A stretch of 35,133 nt of DNA, taken from positions 1 to 35,133 of the IMG/VR virus record IMGVR_UViG_3300021963_000369; one strand, 5' to 3'. The notes beneath the pieces were generated by a model, which was given only the letters and a program-made list of their open reading frames with translations, had not been told where the DNA came from and ran no database searches. Within the stretch, counting starts at the first letter, position 1, and every line of letters begins with the position of its first letter. The position numbers were made by a program, and so were the translations under genes. Positions 10,901-19,800 of this stretch are shown piece after piece. The DNA is from a virus.

Positions 10901-13900
10901 CCTTCAAATCCAACCCAGACATAATTGCCTTCTACAAAATTAGTGACATCTTGATTAAGAATTTCGTCAAAAGTTTTTAACGTAACTTTTACATCGCCCG
11001 ACCTGACATATCCTGGTGTTCTTAAATATAAATTGTTATTAGTAGTTAATGGCCACGGATTATTGTTGTACCCTATCGGTTTTAAGTACACATCGTTTGG
11101 AATTTGTCTAACAATAAAATCGACTAGTGTGTCGTCTACACGATTTACTAATTCAAATCCCTGTGGATTATTTTTTACATATTGTTCGTCTATTGTAAAT
11201 TCGATGTTTTCAAAAGATCCGCTTGCACCGTATTGTCCAACACGAATTGCCCACTCTTCATAAAATTTTACGCTTTCTTGGCCGTCAGCACTTAGTACAT
11301 CAAACAGTTTATTAAGTACATTCTTAGTGCCTTTTTCTACAATCATACCTTGATAGAATTTAAACTCGCTCACATCATCTTGAATAATATTACTCAAATA
11401 TTGACGTTTTTGATATCCAATTAAATGTTGGGCAACTGCTTGTTGATCCGCATCAAAATTATCGCTATCTAAACTATAAAAATCTTCAAACTGTGTTGCT
11501 TTATAACTCCAGTTTGGCAATAACTTAGAAGAAGGCTTGCTATCTAATTTCATCCAACTATTAGAGTCAAATGTTTCTGAGCCAGAAATGAAAAACTTTG
11601 CTGTATAATAAAATTGCTTAAACTTAATTATATCACCAAGTGAATAATCTTTCCATGGTTCCCACTCTTGTATTACTGCTTGGTCAAAAATAAACCCAGG
11701 AACATTAAAATCTCCGCGCCAATTACTGCTTATATACCCAGCAACTTTAATGCGCTCTTGCCTAAATCCGCTTGAAGGACTATAGATTGTATCATTGAAT
11801 AATGTAGAATTTTTTAATACTACAACTTGTTCTTTCTGGACTAGATAAAATACTGCACCATATATACCGTCGGAAACAGGAGTATAACTTACTGCGTTTT
11901 CATCTCTATAATTGTTTAAAAAGTTTGGAGAAATTGGTGAGCCGTCAACTTTAAAAATTTCATATCCGTTGAAGGGATTACGAATGTCGTCAACAATTGA
12001 CAAATTAGCATTAAATGTTAAGTTAGTTGCTGCTGGACTCAAACTAATAACTGAGCTACCAATTGAACTTAATCCGTCTAATTTAATATAATCTTCTTGG
12101 TCGAAGACTGACGCAGGTTCTAAAGTGTTAGTAGCTCGGTAGTACTCTCCATTATACTTTACAATATCTCCTAAGTTAACTGGCTGATTAGCTGACCAAT
12201 TATCCCACTTGTCTTGCCCTGTACTCCAATTCTGTGTTGTCCAGAATAGGAATTCTTTAGCACTTGTTTCCCAGTTTGTAATAGCAGCCATTTCTGAATT
12301 AAAATTATCAAATACAAAACCTTGATCTTTTAAATATTCTCCGTAGCCTAATAAGAAATCCACAACGTCTTGAATTGTTCTTAATTTAGTTCCGTATGGG
12401 ACTGTTATTTCTTCAGTATTGTCCCACCCTTGTCGGAAATACGCATCGCGGCCGCCAATAATTGGCAATGAAGGCAATAATGTATAGTAGACTGGATTAA
12501 ACGAATCTTCAGTAGTGTGAAGAGTTTTAACTCTATAATAACGGTTGTTAAACGCTACAATTTTTCCTGCTGAATATTGCGAGTCAGAAGTCCAATTAGA
12601 GAAACTTTCTGAAATGCCTCCAACGTTTATTAAAATTCCATTTTTTGTATAATTGTAATATTTAAAATATGGTTGAGTTTTATTGTATCCTCTTAGAACG
12701 AATCCGTCAGATAACTTAGTAATAATTACACCGCTATAAGTAATTTTCTTTATAGGGCTTGAAGTATTTAAAATAATATCATAGTCTTCTTGGGGAACAA
12801 ATACACTACCTGAAGTAGAAGGTGTTTTACTATCTAACAATAATTTAAATTTTTCTTTGCTAGTAAATCCACCAATACGATGTGTTAGTCTAATTTGAAT
12901 GTTTTGTAAATCATAAGAGTATTGTTTATAAGACTTTAAATTATCACTTTGAATATAGTCTACAATATAATTTATAATCCCGCTAGTTTTAATATTTGTT
13001 GTACTTGTGTATATGCTTGGCAATAAAATATCAGAAGGTTTAATTCTTAAACCAGTATCTTTATAAACTAATTGTCCTGCTATATCTCGAACAATTCTAG
13101 ATCTATCTAATAGTAATCCAAATGTTTTAGCAGGACATGTTAGTAATAGAGTAATCAATATACTGAAAGGATAATGGCTACTACGTCTCCATGCGCTCTC
13201 TACTGGACTTACGTCACCAAATATAAAGTCTCCTGAAGTAGAAGCTGTAATTACTCCGCTAGCTAAACCGGACTCTAGAGGACTAATTAATTCACCGTTT
13301 TCATTAACAGGTAAATGGCCTTTTAAGTATGGTCTAATATATTTTTTATTTTGCTCTGGAGGTGTTCCTGGTTTTCTAACAATACCTTCTGACAAATCAT
13401 CCCATAAGATTAAATTGTTATTTGTGTACGGTGCTGGACCATACACAGTTTTCCACCATGTTGGTTCTTCACTAAAACCTAGAATTTCCCAAGGACATAG
13501 ATGAGGACGATCTGTTCCTAACATCCAACGATGAATTCCTTTCCAATATCCTGGTAAGGGTGTACGCCCGTCAGGGGTAGACATTTCACGATAATTGTAA
13601 GTTTTTGAATCTTCAGAATTATAATTTAACTGCTTAGTAAAATCTTGTTCGATTGCATTTGACCAAGTGTAAAAATACGACGAAAGAACTTGATCAAACT
13701 CTTCTCGAGAATAAGAATGCTTTCTGTTATATGCAGGCAAGTAATCATTGATGTCAAAAATTGAAACATCATACTTAACTTTAATATTATTATAAATTCT
13801 CTTTTCTAATTCTAAAATTAAGTTGTCGCGGAAGTCGCCATACGCTAATACTTGACTACCGTCGTGACCTTGTATCATTAATCTTGGAGTGACTAAACTT

Positions 13901-16878
13901 GTGTCAAGATAAATTTTTGGTTCGTATTTTGGCCATAATCCTAATTTAGTAGGAGTAGGAGGAATGAAAGATCCGTTAGTATTTTCAAATTCGTAAATTG
14001 TAATTTTATCGTCGGTAGCTATAGTAGCCAAAATTACTACAAATCCTTGATCGTTAAACGAATAATCTCTACCATATAATAAGTGTTCGTCGTTTAGATA
14101 AACTAGTACTGCACTACTTGAAAGAGAATCTAAATTAAATGTGTTTGTCAAAGGATATGTCTTGATTCTATAATCAAATACATACAACTCTGTTTTAACT
14201 CCTCCGTTGAACGGAGCCATATCACTAAAATAATAAGAAGAAGTTTTTGGTTTATCTTTTGTTATTTCTTGAAGAATTAGATTTACTTGTCTAACAGTAT
14301 CAGTGTCTACTCCTAGTTTACCGGCTGTTATAATAAAATTTCGTTTAAACTGAATATAATCTTGCTGGCTGCTTTCAATTGACTTAATAACATTATTTGT
14401 TTGCGAAGTCAAATGATATGCTGATAAACTGATCGGACCGCTGTGTTGAACAAATCTTGTTCCGTAAGGTGTAACGTTTCCTAGGTCTCGAATATTACTT
14501 GGTCCTGGAAATTCGCCAGTAAATGTATTTTGAATATTATCGACTATTGAGTTAACATGTGATGAAATTTCGCCAAGTGTAAAATCTAAAATGTCTGCAT
14601 TCAATGGATTATTTTGTAACCCAATAGGCATTTCATAAAAACCGTTTGTATTAATTGGTTGCGAAGAAAATGCTTTAATTGTTAAAATATCAGTAGTTAA
14701 AATGTCATTTGTTAAAACAATTTTTTTATAATATGTTCCGTCGACAACCGACCAATATTGCTTACTTAAACGGTTTCCATTAATGTAAACTCTAACTTCA
14801 AGATCTTCTAAATCTAAAATATTATCAAATATGTCAATGTCAAAATTATTTAAAATTTGTTCTCTTACATTGTTAACTGTTTTAAATTCAGTCTTGTAAA
14901 TTCTAACAGCTGGTTGGTTACGTACAGCTTTTGATATTTGCCATCCGTTAACAAATTCTGTTTTATTTGAAGAAATCGTCTTTAATAAGTACCCAACATT
15001 AACTTGTTTTTCAATAACATAAGAAACTTCTTTGTATTGGAAACTGTCTGATACAATGTTAAAGTTAAAAACAATATCTCCAATGTTATCTATATTTTTA
15101 TAAGATAATGGAAATCCCAAACTTGAGTCGTTTGTTCCTGAACCTGATTTATAAGAAAACAACTTTGTACCAATAAACGTACTACCATCATAAACAGTTT
15201 TGTCTCCAAAGCTATTTCCGTTAGCGTCAAACAAATCAAATAATGGTGCTTGATTCAAACTAGTTTTTTGCTGAGACTTGTTCCAAGTAGTACCGTCAAA
15301 CCAATATGTTAATCCTTGATTTTGTAAACCTTGTTTTACAAATACAGAATCTAGTTCGACTGGCATTTCTTGTTCTTCTAAATGTATCTGTCTATTGCCA
15401 TCTAATGTTAAAAAGTTAACTTTAAAAATTTTATTTTTAACACGGATATCGGTATCGGCTGGGAATAGAATTCGTTGTCCTTGAGCTAGCTCTATGCCGT
15501 CAATATTATAACCAATCTGTCCTTCAATCTTTGAAAAAATATCGGTAGTAAAAGTATCAATTAAATCAACGTCAGGAATAGACTTAGTTCCAAAATTAAA
15601 AAGTTTTAAGTTTGCTTCAAACTCAATGATTGGTCTGATTGCTCGTGCTGTTTGGTCAATACTTGCAATTTTTCCGTTGAATGTTGCGCTGGCTTCAATT
15701 ACATCCTTGTGTACCCATCTGTTGTAACGACTCCAAGGATTATAATCATTACTTTGTTTGTTAATTACAATATAGTCTTTTTTGCCAGCAAACGATGTTG
15801 AATCGCCAAACGGCACTGTATCAAATGGATCGTTGTCAAACAACACTGTCTGTGGAGTAGAGTATGGTCCGGTTAACTCTAATAAAGACTCAGGAACTAA
15901 CGCAATAGAGTCGCCTACACCTTCTACATAATATTGTCCAGATTTATAAGACTCAGGAATAACATTTCCAACAAACGATACTTTCATACCGTTGCTTAAT
16001 TCTGTTCCGTTACCTAATTTAAAAGTCTTTTTACCTAATAGGTCTGTAGTAAGGTCTAAAAATGAGTTTTCATCTAGTGGTAAAATTTGAAAGACGCCGC
16101 CCAAAACTACGTCCGTTTCGCTTACATAATATAGTAAGTCAGGTGAGTTCTGCGGAACAGTAAATTCAATAATACCATTTTCAACAGCATGTCCAGTAAT
16201 TGTTGATACTTCATATCTGTCGTTAGGACCTGCTGTTCTTGCAGTTTTAATTGAGAACGGATTTCCTGGACTGTTAATTTCAAATCTATAAGTTTGTCCT
16301 CTATATAATCTGATACTTGGGTTTTGAGTCAACCCTGTAGGAAAAAATACATAGGTATTGTTGTCAGCTTCTGGCTGAATTTCAACTTTGTAAGTACTTG
16401 TGATTTCTTGCTGTATGCCTGAAATTCTAATTACATCAGGGCCATATGGAAGCCAGTAGTACTGTTGGAAATTTACAAACTTGTCCCAGTTAATATGAGG
16501 ATCCCAGCTATAAAATTCTTGCTCGTTTAGTCGAGCATGATTTTTTATGTTTGCGCCAAAGACACCTAACTGATTAATATAGTCTTGATAATCTTTAAAA
16601 AATGTGGTATTATCTAAAGAATCTTTAACAACTAGTCCTGGTTCTAATTGATAGTCTTGTCGTGATTGTGTTGGCGCCTGAACAAAAATATCTTCGCCCG
16701 TTGTTGATTTAGAATTCTTTTTTCCAATATAACCGTTTACTTTTTTTACTGTGCCGGGTTGTATTAACTGATCAATAGTGGCTTGTAAAAACTTTTTATT
16801 GTCGTCAGTTCTATAATATTTTGGTAATAGTTCAGAACTAGATACTTTTCCACCATTTGGATTTGTTTTATCAGCCAT
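1957..16878 (-). CDS. Giant baseplate/tail structural protein in the gp7 position
   Basis: One uninterrupted frame of 4973 codons (roughly 550 kDa) fills 42% of the window. It begins inside the last codons of gp6 (8-base overlap, GGAG ribosome site), where T4 has gene 7 (1032 residues). Parts in order, with approximate residues: N-terminal conserved segment with WDPHINWDKFVNFQQYYWLP (122-142); a cupredoxin-like beta domain (172-267); NPWSRYNRWVHKDVI (near 375); a Trp/Pro-rich block with RPHLCPWEILGF (1100-1205); five W..xY..G(D/K)IV...YY modules resembling carbohydrate-binding modules (1429, 1557, 1736, 2233, 4808); a segment FEDFYSLDSDNFDADQQ (about 1790-1830); an FG-GAP-like beta-propeller (2130-2760); glycine-rich GSGY repeats (3142-3172, 3510-3583); a coiled coil (3955-4085); and a C-terminal beta region. 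Several blocks are familiar to me from large structural proteins of marine T4-like phages. The gp7 assignment rests on gene order and is not proven. Confidence 0.65.
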   Translation of the reverse strand: MADKTNPNGGKVSSSELLPKYYRTDDNKKFLQATIDQLIQPGTVKKVNGYIGKKNSKSTTGEDIFVQAPTQSRQDYQLEPGLVVKDSLDNTTFFKDYQDYINQLGVFGANIKNHARLNEQEFYSWDPHINWDKFVNFQQYYWLPYGPDVIRISGIQQEITSTYKVEIQPEADNNTYVFFPTGLTQNPSIRLYRGQTYRFEINSPGNPFSIKTARTAGPNDRYEVSTITGHAVENGIIEFTVPQNSPDLLYYVSETDVVLGGVFQILPLDENSFLDLTTDLLGKKTFKLGNGTELSNGMKVSFVGNVIPESYKSGQYYVEGVGDSIALVPESLLELTGPYSTPQTVLFDNDPFDTVPFGDSTSFAGKKDYIVINKQSNDYNPWSRYNRWVHKDVIEASATFNGKIASIDQTARAIRPIIEFEANLKLFNFGTKSIPDVDLIDTFTTDIFSKIEGQIGYNIDGIELAQGQRILFPADTDIRVKNKIFKVNFLTLDGNRQIHLEEQEMPVELDSVFVKQGLQNQGLTYWFDGTTWNKSQQKTSLNQAPLFDLFDANGNSFGDKTVYDGSTFIGTKLFSYKSGSGTNDSSLGFPLSYKNIDNIGDIVFNFNIVSDSFQYKEVSYVIEKQVNVGYLLKTISSNKTEFVNGWQISKAVRNQPAVRIYKTEFKTVNNVREQILNNFDIDIFDNILDLEDLEVRVYINGNRLSKQYWSVVDGTYYKKIVLTNDILTTDILTIKAFSSQPINTNGFYEMPIGLQNNPLNADILDFTLGEISSHVNSIVDNIQNTFTGEFPGPSNIRDLGNVTPYGTRFVQHSGPISLSAYHLTSQTNNVIKSIESSQQDYIQFKRNFIITAGKLGVDTDTVRQVNLILQEITKDKPKTSSYYFSDMAPFNGGVKTELYVFDYRIKTYPLTNTFNLDSLSSSAVLVYLNDEHLLYGRDYSFNDQGFVVILATIATDDKITIYEFENTNGSFIPPTPTKLGLWPKYEPKIYLDTSLVTPRLMIQGHDGSQVLAYGDFRDNLILELEKRIYNNIKVKYDVSIFDINDYLPAYNRKHSYSREEFDQVLSSYFYTWSNAIEQDFTKQLNYNSEDSKTYNYREMSTPDGRTPLPGYWKGIHRWMLGTDRPHLCPWEILGFSEEPTWWKTVYGPAPYTNNNLILWDDLSEGIVRKPGTPPEQNKKYIRPYLKGHLPVNENGELISPLESGLASGVITASTSGDFIFGDVSPVESAWRRSSHYPFSILITLLLTCPAKTFGLLLDRSRIVRDIAGQLVYKDTGLRIKPSDILLPSIYTSTTNIKTSGIINYIVDYIQSDNLKSYKQYSYDLQNIQIRLTHRIGGFTSKEKFKLLLDSKTPSTSGSVFVPQEDYDIILNTSSPIKKITYSGVIITKLSDGFVLRGYNKTQPYFKYYNYTKNGILINVGGISESFSNWTSDSQYSAGKIVAFNNRYYRVKTLHTTEDSFNPVYYTLLPSLPIIGGRDAYFRQGWDNTEEITVPYGTKLRTIQDVVDFLLGYGEYLKDQGFVFDNFNSEMAAITNWETSAKEFLFWTTQNWSTGQDKWDNWSANQPVNLGDIVKYNGEYYRATNTLEPASVFDQEDYIKLDGLSSIGSSVISLSPAATNLTFNANLSIVDDIRNPFNGYEIFKVDGSPISPNFLNNYRDENAVSYTPVSDGIYGAVFYLVQKEQVVVLKNSTLFNDTIYSPSSGFRQERIKVAGYISSNWRGDFNVPGFIFDQAVIQEWEPWKDYSLGDIIKFKQFYYTAKFFISGSETFDSNSWMKLDSKPSSKLLPNWSYKATQFEDFYSLDSDNFDADQQAVAQHLIGYQKRQYLSNIIQDDVSEFKFYQGMIVEKGTKNVLNKLFDVLSADGQESVKFYEEWAIRVGQYGASGSFENIEFTIDEQYVKNNPQGFELVNRVDDTLVDFIVRQIPNDVYLKPIGYNNNPWPLTTNNNLYLRTPGYVRSGDVKVTLKTFDEILNQDVTNFVEGNYVWVGFEGREWNIYKYTRFTSTVANLEYKQNQIIITLTDSVTVDLGKYLGIDQAFAYNGFFEIKSVLGKVITVIADLKDQPKIFTEQHRITLSYFTSSRTSSIDIADTKLTLPVNDGEYLWTDDGGNGKWAVWKHNTIYSKDEIVNTAPEDGLFYGRQIVLNPEGTLAIITNRKGETIVFDKASPTAPWLQRQTITAPFISTTSGFGYSDTAQSVTGDFVALSSDSTWLATGTPLASSVCSKYVGVWSPATSYSIGQIVIKNSLPYVAVSSSLNKDPLTISNTYTGISGTALTGAGIGATFTIVTNKFNYSASIVSSGNSYAVGDTIRILGTSVGGTAPANNILIKVTSIVGGTTVGPIAAVVVSGDAKIYWKSIAYIPVDSSGSNSGLDNQGVISIYKKDNNNIFTLEATILSPLPTDSQQFGSNLVFGDNTLFVGASGFNMQTGNVYRLDYKTVTEVSTSYNPTGSSGTTVVLSSTAGIEVGMYLKGIGFESGQYVAQINQATNSIIVSAEPDTIPSGKIEFTTTSWRYNLNNTLDHLILPQYSNFGYAMSMSSDNTTLLVSTLGVDRPNEDILTAGYVFVYKKLNDVYSLYQTISGTEYGFGSSITVSNSGQYIAISSVLNDNQKIDQGTVFVYQDNSGYELVHELFNPKTEVAGLFGTKIAFMNDYQSLIVFSKGADNLIKTNFDQGLTTFDNDLTKVYDLIADSGRIDVYDRYATKWIYSETLENTDDMLAGYSTSLAVGSNQILVGSPNAVDQTYQSGKVYEYRKPNNQFSWTISRQQSSRVDISKIKRAFLYNKSTNKLVTYLDVIDSTQGKIPGIADQEIKFKTFYDPAIYSVGDSAVNVDEGMAWTKQYVGTLWWDLRTAKFLDSYDADLVYRNSTWNTIFPGASIDIYEWVETKYTPEKWNSLADTEEGIAFGISGTSLYGNNVYALVRKYDSVAKSFKNTYYFWVKNKKTVPNVLGRSMSAMDVSILIENPRGYGYKYIAFTGPNSFSLVNVQSLLQDKDIILSVEYWTSPKTDKSIHSQWKIINNRSDTVIPATIEQKWFDSLCGKDSQGRVVPDSSLPPKLKYGIENRPRQSMFINRFEALKQFIESVNNALSTHLIVENSDISKISQFETEPSTITGQYDSTTDTDTELRFANIGTYEKPAFTPIIENGRIKGINIINKGRGYLIAPYFIISGAGTGAVVRAVIDVKGQIVGSEVVSEGYGYTADTLVTLRNYSVLVHSDSVAGGNWSIYSYEPTTQVWSRVRSQSYDVRKYWDYVDWYATGFNQFTAIDHSISSFSDLQQLEASVGQTVKIRTTTAGTWTLLEKYADSASIDWTQSYTVIGKEKGTLQFSSTLYEFSNSEFGFDGSLYDAGSFDNSAATELRIVLESLKNNILVDDLKEVYLNAFFNSVRYAFSEQNYIDWIFKTSFVKAQHSVGELKQKVTYNNDNLNNFEDYINEVKPYRTKVREYVSAYSKVDTNTLLTTDFDLPPVYENGVLSPITTQVVNGIIQSDNNKVLTEPWRQWYDNLGYSVISLDIVDGGSGYRAEPTVRIISDTGIGAVGRAFFTNGKVNRIVLLAAGSGYLSAPRVVLDGGLIDGGKPAKVVAKIGNGVVRSNLVKIKFDRITQKYFVTNLQETESFSGNTVVSGSRLQFPLKWAPDVRIGKTSVLIGELGKQVEVLRSDYKLAIVKSTTNGYTSYSGTITFNTAPKKGQIVTVTYIKDWSVLNAADRIQYYYDPATGELGKDLSQLMTGIDYGGVNIHGLNFDISSGWGSVPYYTDKWASFDSTFDDFVVTVAENTHSFTLPYVPEDGTEMNVYYVGKNVDTYTGDGFTLIYNFNINDVYPPKATVSISKTVDNTGLINVAGSDTIKLSNTTGIKIGDVLTITPDVSKTIAFATKVLSIVNSTTIKLDQILFKDIANGTTAVFTRTLVDPTDCTINPNGTLFLEEPIPVGATLDITAYINPIRLDDPNFTITGAAVAALDVLEGQYQTLILEKNSLTNDKNQIEALLETYNAQLASEQASLNAKLVVIDGMDPGNPLYSGIVSDINVLVNTTIPATQGLIEVGNNELAGVNADLSTNASARAAKQLQIDNATSALNNLTPLANDTAIMQTIISDGIPDSQVDPTYKTFSIPGTFDVYEGDQFIWRRAGSDGSSLPQEQDYDTALSGGDLAYSSATGIAADDIIVDGDGFVTPTSSPATEEVVPGQVVDAVAIKVYDRPNTGSANIRVDSYLADGVQTDFEISQQPNSPTAVIVKFTSGFRDPLTDVLSSVSSIKTISDDYTLDYKNKLIKFNTAPESGQLISIFSFGFNGSNILDLDYFVGDGSQVEFVTKAPWLENVNYLVYVNGQPAEPGTPGLFKTDASYESANRIGLFFSIPPSVGSIINFVIVSGEEQTYSITKTERIQGTGTNIYNLEYIVGDKLPAETNMLVRVNNKLLKGPNNSYYKITGTKVNYAIDSVKFLPYSLSINDIYVYAGGVLLKSGIDYIVELSGINIKITQNIRKQYLNQELIISIKQDQEYFYIPPDGINSAKIQFVQNYDPTDIIEVVSSYKHDILDIQRTGVNVTSNFELTPDTPEFYNYKGVAGGVILLDRTVIDDNYVWVVKNGLLLTPSADFKLNEDRKSIKLAFYPDPDDEFTIITYGSTILKSGISYMQFKDMLNRTHYKRLNANKRTVLVKDLKYLDTSIEVEDASTFDAPSVVNNKPGIIEIRGERIEFFTLQTKVDGGVTTYLLGQLRRGTLGTGVSKVHKRGSFVQDIGPSETIPYVETSITEQVKSDGTHIVPLTFIPTKSANDWSYAGGFTSSIPAGYGQSDDIEVFVGGYSSIPWEFNVEYNVDDIVEVGSYTFRCITAHTSSTTFREDNSYWTFFIGNIRLKKLPYKVHNVNNAPESPDGDVQLDAEFAVDGESKELRLTHQLAFGTRVTVVKRTGTAWDSTTNILEDDNKIARFLRAAPGIWYSNIGKYESKAGIPSTFDSSAGTFDSTSITFDQE

Positions 16879-19800
16879 TGTTTACTCCGTACGAAGAACT
16901 TGTAGTATTTTGTTGAGATGATGTAGTTGACTGCACAGTTGTTCCTGCTACAGATTTAATAGAAGATGAAGTTATGCCTGTTGTAATTTCAATATCGTCA
17001 ACAGTTGCACCGTTAACAAACAGTTGGTCGCTTGCAGATTTGATTTCAAATAAACTTCCAAAACCTAAGCCGCCTAAGCGTGGTACAATAACAAAACTAG
17101 AAATGTCTGGTGCTAACTGAGACATTACATAAGTTGACAATTCTGAGAAATAAAACGTGTCTCCAAAGTCCCAATTTTCCAAAGCAAAGAATTGTTCCAT
17201 AGCTGAAATTACACGAGTTTTAATATCGTTGTCTGATACAACTTGTCCTGCATTTTTGATCACTTTAAAACTTGCCTGAAGATCAGGACTTGCAGACGAT
17301 CCAAATAGCACTTTATAGTTTGCTGGATGATATATAATTTCATCACTTATAGATTTAATTAAATTCAAAGTTGGAGCAACCAAGTTGTATAACTCGTCAG
17401 AACTTGGTGGTAACGGTTTAGTTGTAATTGCACCAGTTAACCATTGTCTAAATGTAGTATCGTAGTTTTTTGTCAACAAGTAAACATCAATAATATTACT
17501 TGCCCCTGGGTCAATTCTAGAATCGTAGTCTGCATTATGAACATACTGGAATTTTAATTTATCTCTACCAACAAATACTTTATAATCTAAAGTTGGAACA
17601 TACTGATCGGGTAGTTTTTCGTTGTATTTAAAAACAGTATCTGTATCAATAAAGTAGAAATATTGCCCAGTTTTCTTTTCTAAAATATTAACAAAATTTT
17701 TATTTGCTTTTATTAAAACAGTCAGTGCTGAATTATTGAAATATCGATAGTCTTCTTGTCCTTGACTGATAGCGTATTTTTCTTGAACTATGTATTTGTT
17801 TTGCAATACGCTAGAAGAAGTTTCTGTTGCCAACGGTGGTGCAACAATATTTAAAAATAATTCAGGATTATCAACAACACCGTTGTTATCTGAATCTGCA
17901 AAAGATATAATCAATTTTTTAGTGTCAACGTATCCGTCAATTCCAGTAAACTCTGAAATTATATCCCAAGATTGATCGTATGTAAATGCCAAAGTTGAGT
18001 CAGGTCTAGTATTAATACTCAACACTTTGATTAAATCTTTAATAACAGCATTTGATTTGCTATCATAAATTTTATCGCCTGATTCAAAATAAAATCTTGT
18101 CTGTGTATCGCTTTCAAAAATAAAGCGTTGGCAACGAGAAGTTACTGTATAGAATTCGTTGTCTGTAGTAAACAATAATAACCAACTAGCATCTTGTCTT
18201 AAGTTTGTTTGGTCGCCTTGTTTACCTAAACTAAACACATTCTTGCTATCTAAGTTTAATTCAAAAACAATAGACCAGACTTGATTTATTGCATCGTAGC
18301 GCAAGCCAAACGGCTTGTTAGCAAATATCAAATCTATCATAGTAGTAATTGTACTGCTGTCAATTACTGTTCTCCACTTAGGAATAATCTGTGTAATTGT
18401 TGGGTAAACTCCTGATGCTGACGGAACTGTTATATTCAATGTAATTGGTCCGAACCCAGTATCTAAAGTTCCTGTTCCTGCCGCTGTACCATCATCAACA
18501 ACGCTAACTACTTCTGCCCAAACTGAAGTAGCTGCATTTGGTGATGTTGAGCTTCCAAATACTAACGCATTGTTATTGTCAACATCAAAGTACCATCCGG
18601 TTGGGGCTGTAAAGCGAACTAATGCGCCTGGTTTGAAATATTTTAAATCTGTAGAAGTATAACTGCCAACTTTATAAATTGCAGAACCAACTGCCGATGT
18701 CAAATATCCAGTCGATGATCCTGTATCAGTTGTCACATTACGCCATACTGTATCTAATCCTGAAACAAAGTTAAGGAATTTTTCATAGTAAAAATTTCTC
18801 AAATCAACATTTTTTATAATGTCAAAAATATCGTTTACAATGATACCTTCAATGTCTGTTTTATTTTGATAAGAAAATCTAAAACTATTTTTAAATTCTT
18901 CTTTGTATAAAATGCCGTCGTCGGCAAATAATGTAGTAGCACTATATTTTCCAGTAGGATCAGCTAAATCAAAATAACGACTAATACCGCTACTAGTTCT
19001 GTTTAATGCTTTAATCTTTGCAACTTGAGTGCTAGCAGACAATGGACTAATATTATAGTCCTCGCCAGTAATCATACGATTTTGTGTATAATATGTTGCT
19101 GGAGCATTTGCTTTAATATTATCACTAGTCTCAGGTCCGGTTGCATTTGATACACCAGTTGCAAGACTCATTGTAATGGTCAAATTTTCTTGTTGACCTA
19201 CGTTAGAAATATATGGAAACGTGATGCTTACGTTACGAATATCTTGTGTATTAATAGTGTATGTTAAACCATTACTTACTCTGTAGTAAGTGCGGAAAGT
19301 TCCTAGAGGCAAGTCGCCGAATGTGCCATCGCTGAACTGTAAACTAATTGCATCATTTGTTCGAGTAATTACGCTATAGATGCTTCTAATATTTTTATTA
19401 AGACTATTATAGATAACGTTGTTTGCTTCAAAGTTTGAAACACTAGTCCATTCTTCTGCTTCTGTTCCATCTGTGTTTAGTTTAAACAACCATACATCGT
19501 CATTGTTAATATTTTGACTTTCAATATCTATTGATTGATTGTTACTTGGTTGTGTAATTGTAAAAGAACCGGTGTTCAATGTTCCTTGTACAAATCTCAT
19601 AAAGAAGCCTGTTCCTGCGCTACTCTGGCCGCGGCCGTCATCTCGATAAATGCAACTAACCGGTGTTCCTTGTTTTGGAGCTTCTTCGTAAATAAAAGTT
19701 TCTCCTTTGAATGTTGTGCTAACAACTTCAAAATCCATCGAACGACCAGCAACTACTTTGTTAAATCCAAATACAGGAACTCCTGTTGTGTTACTTTGGA

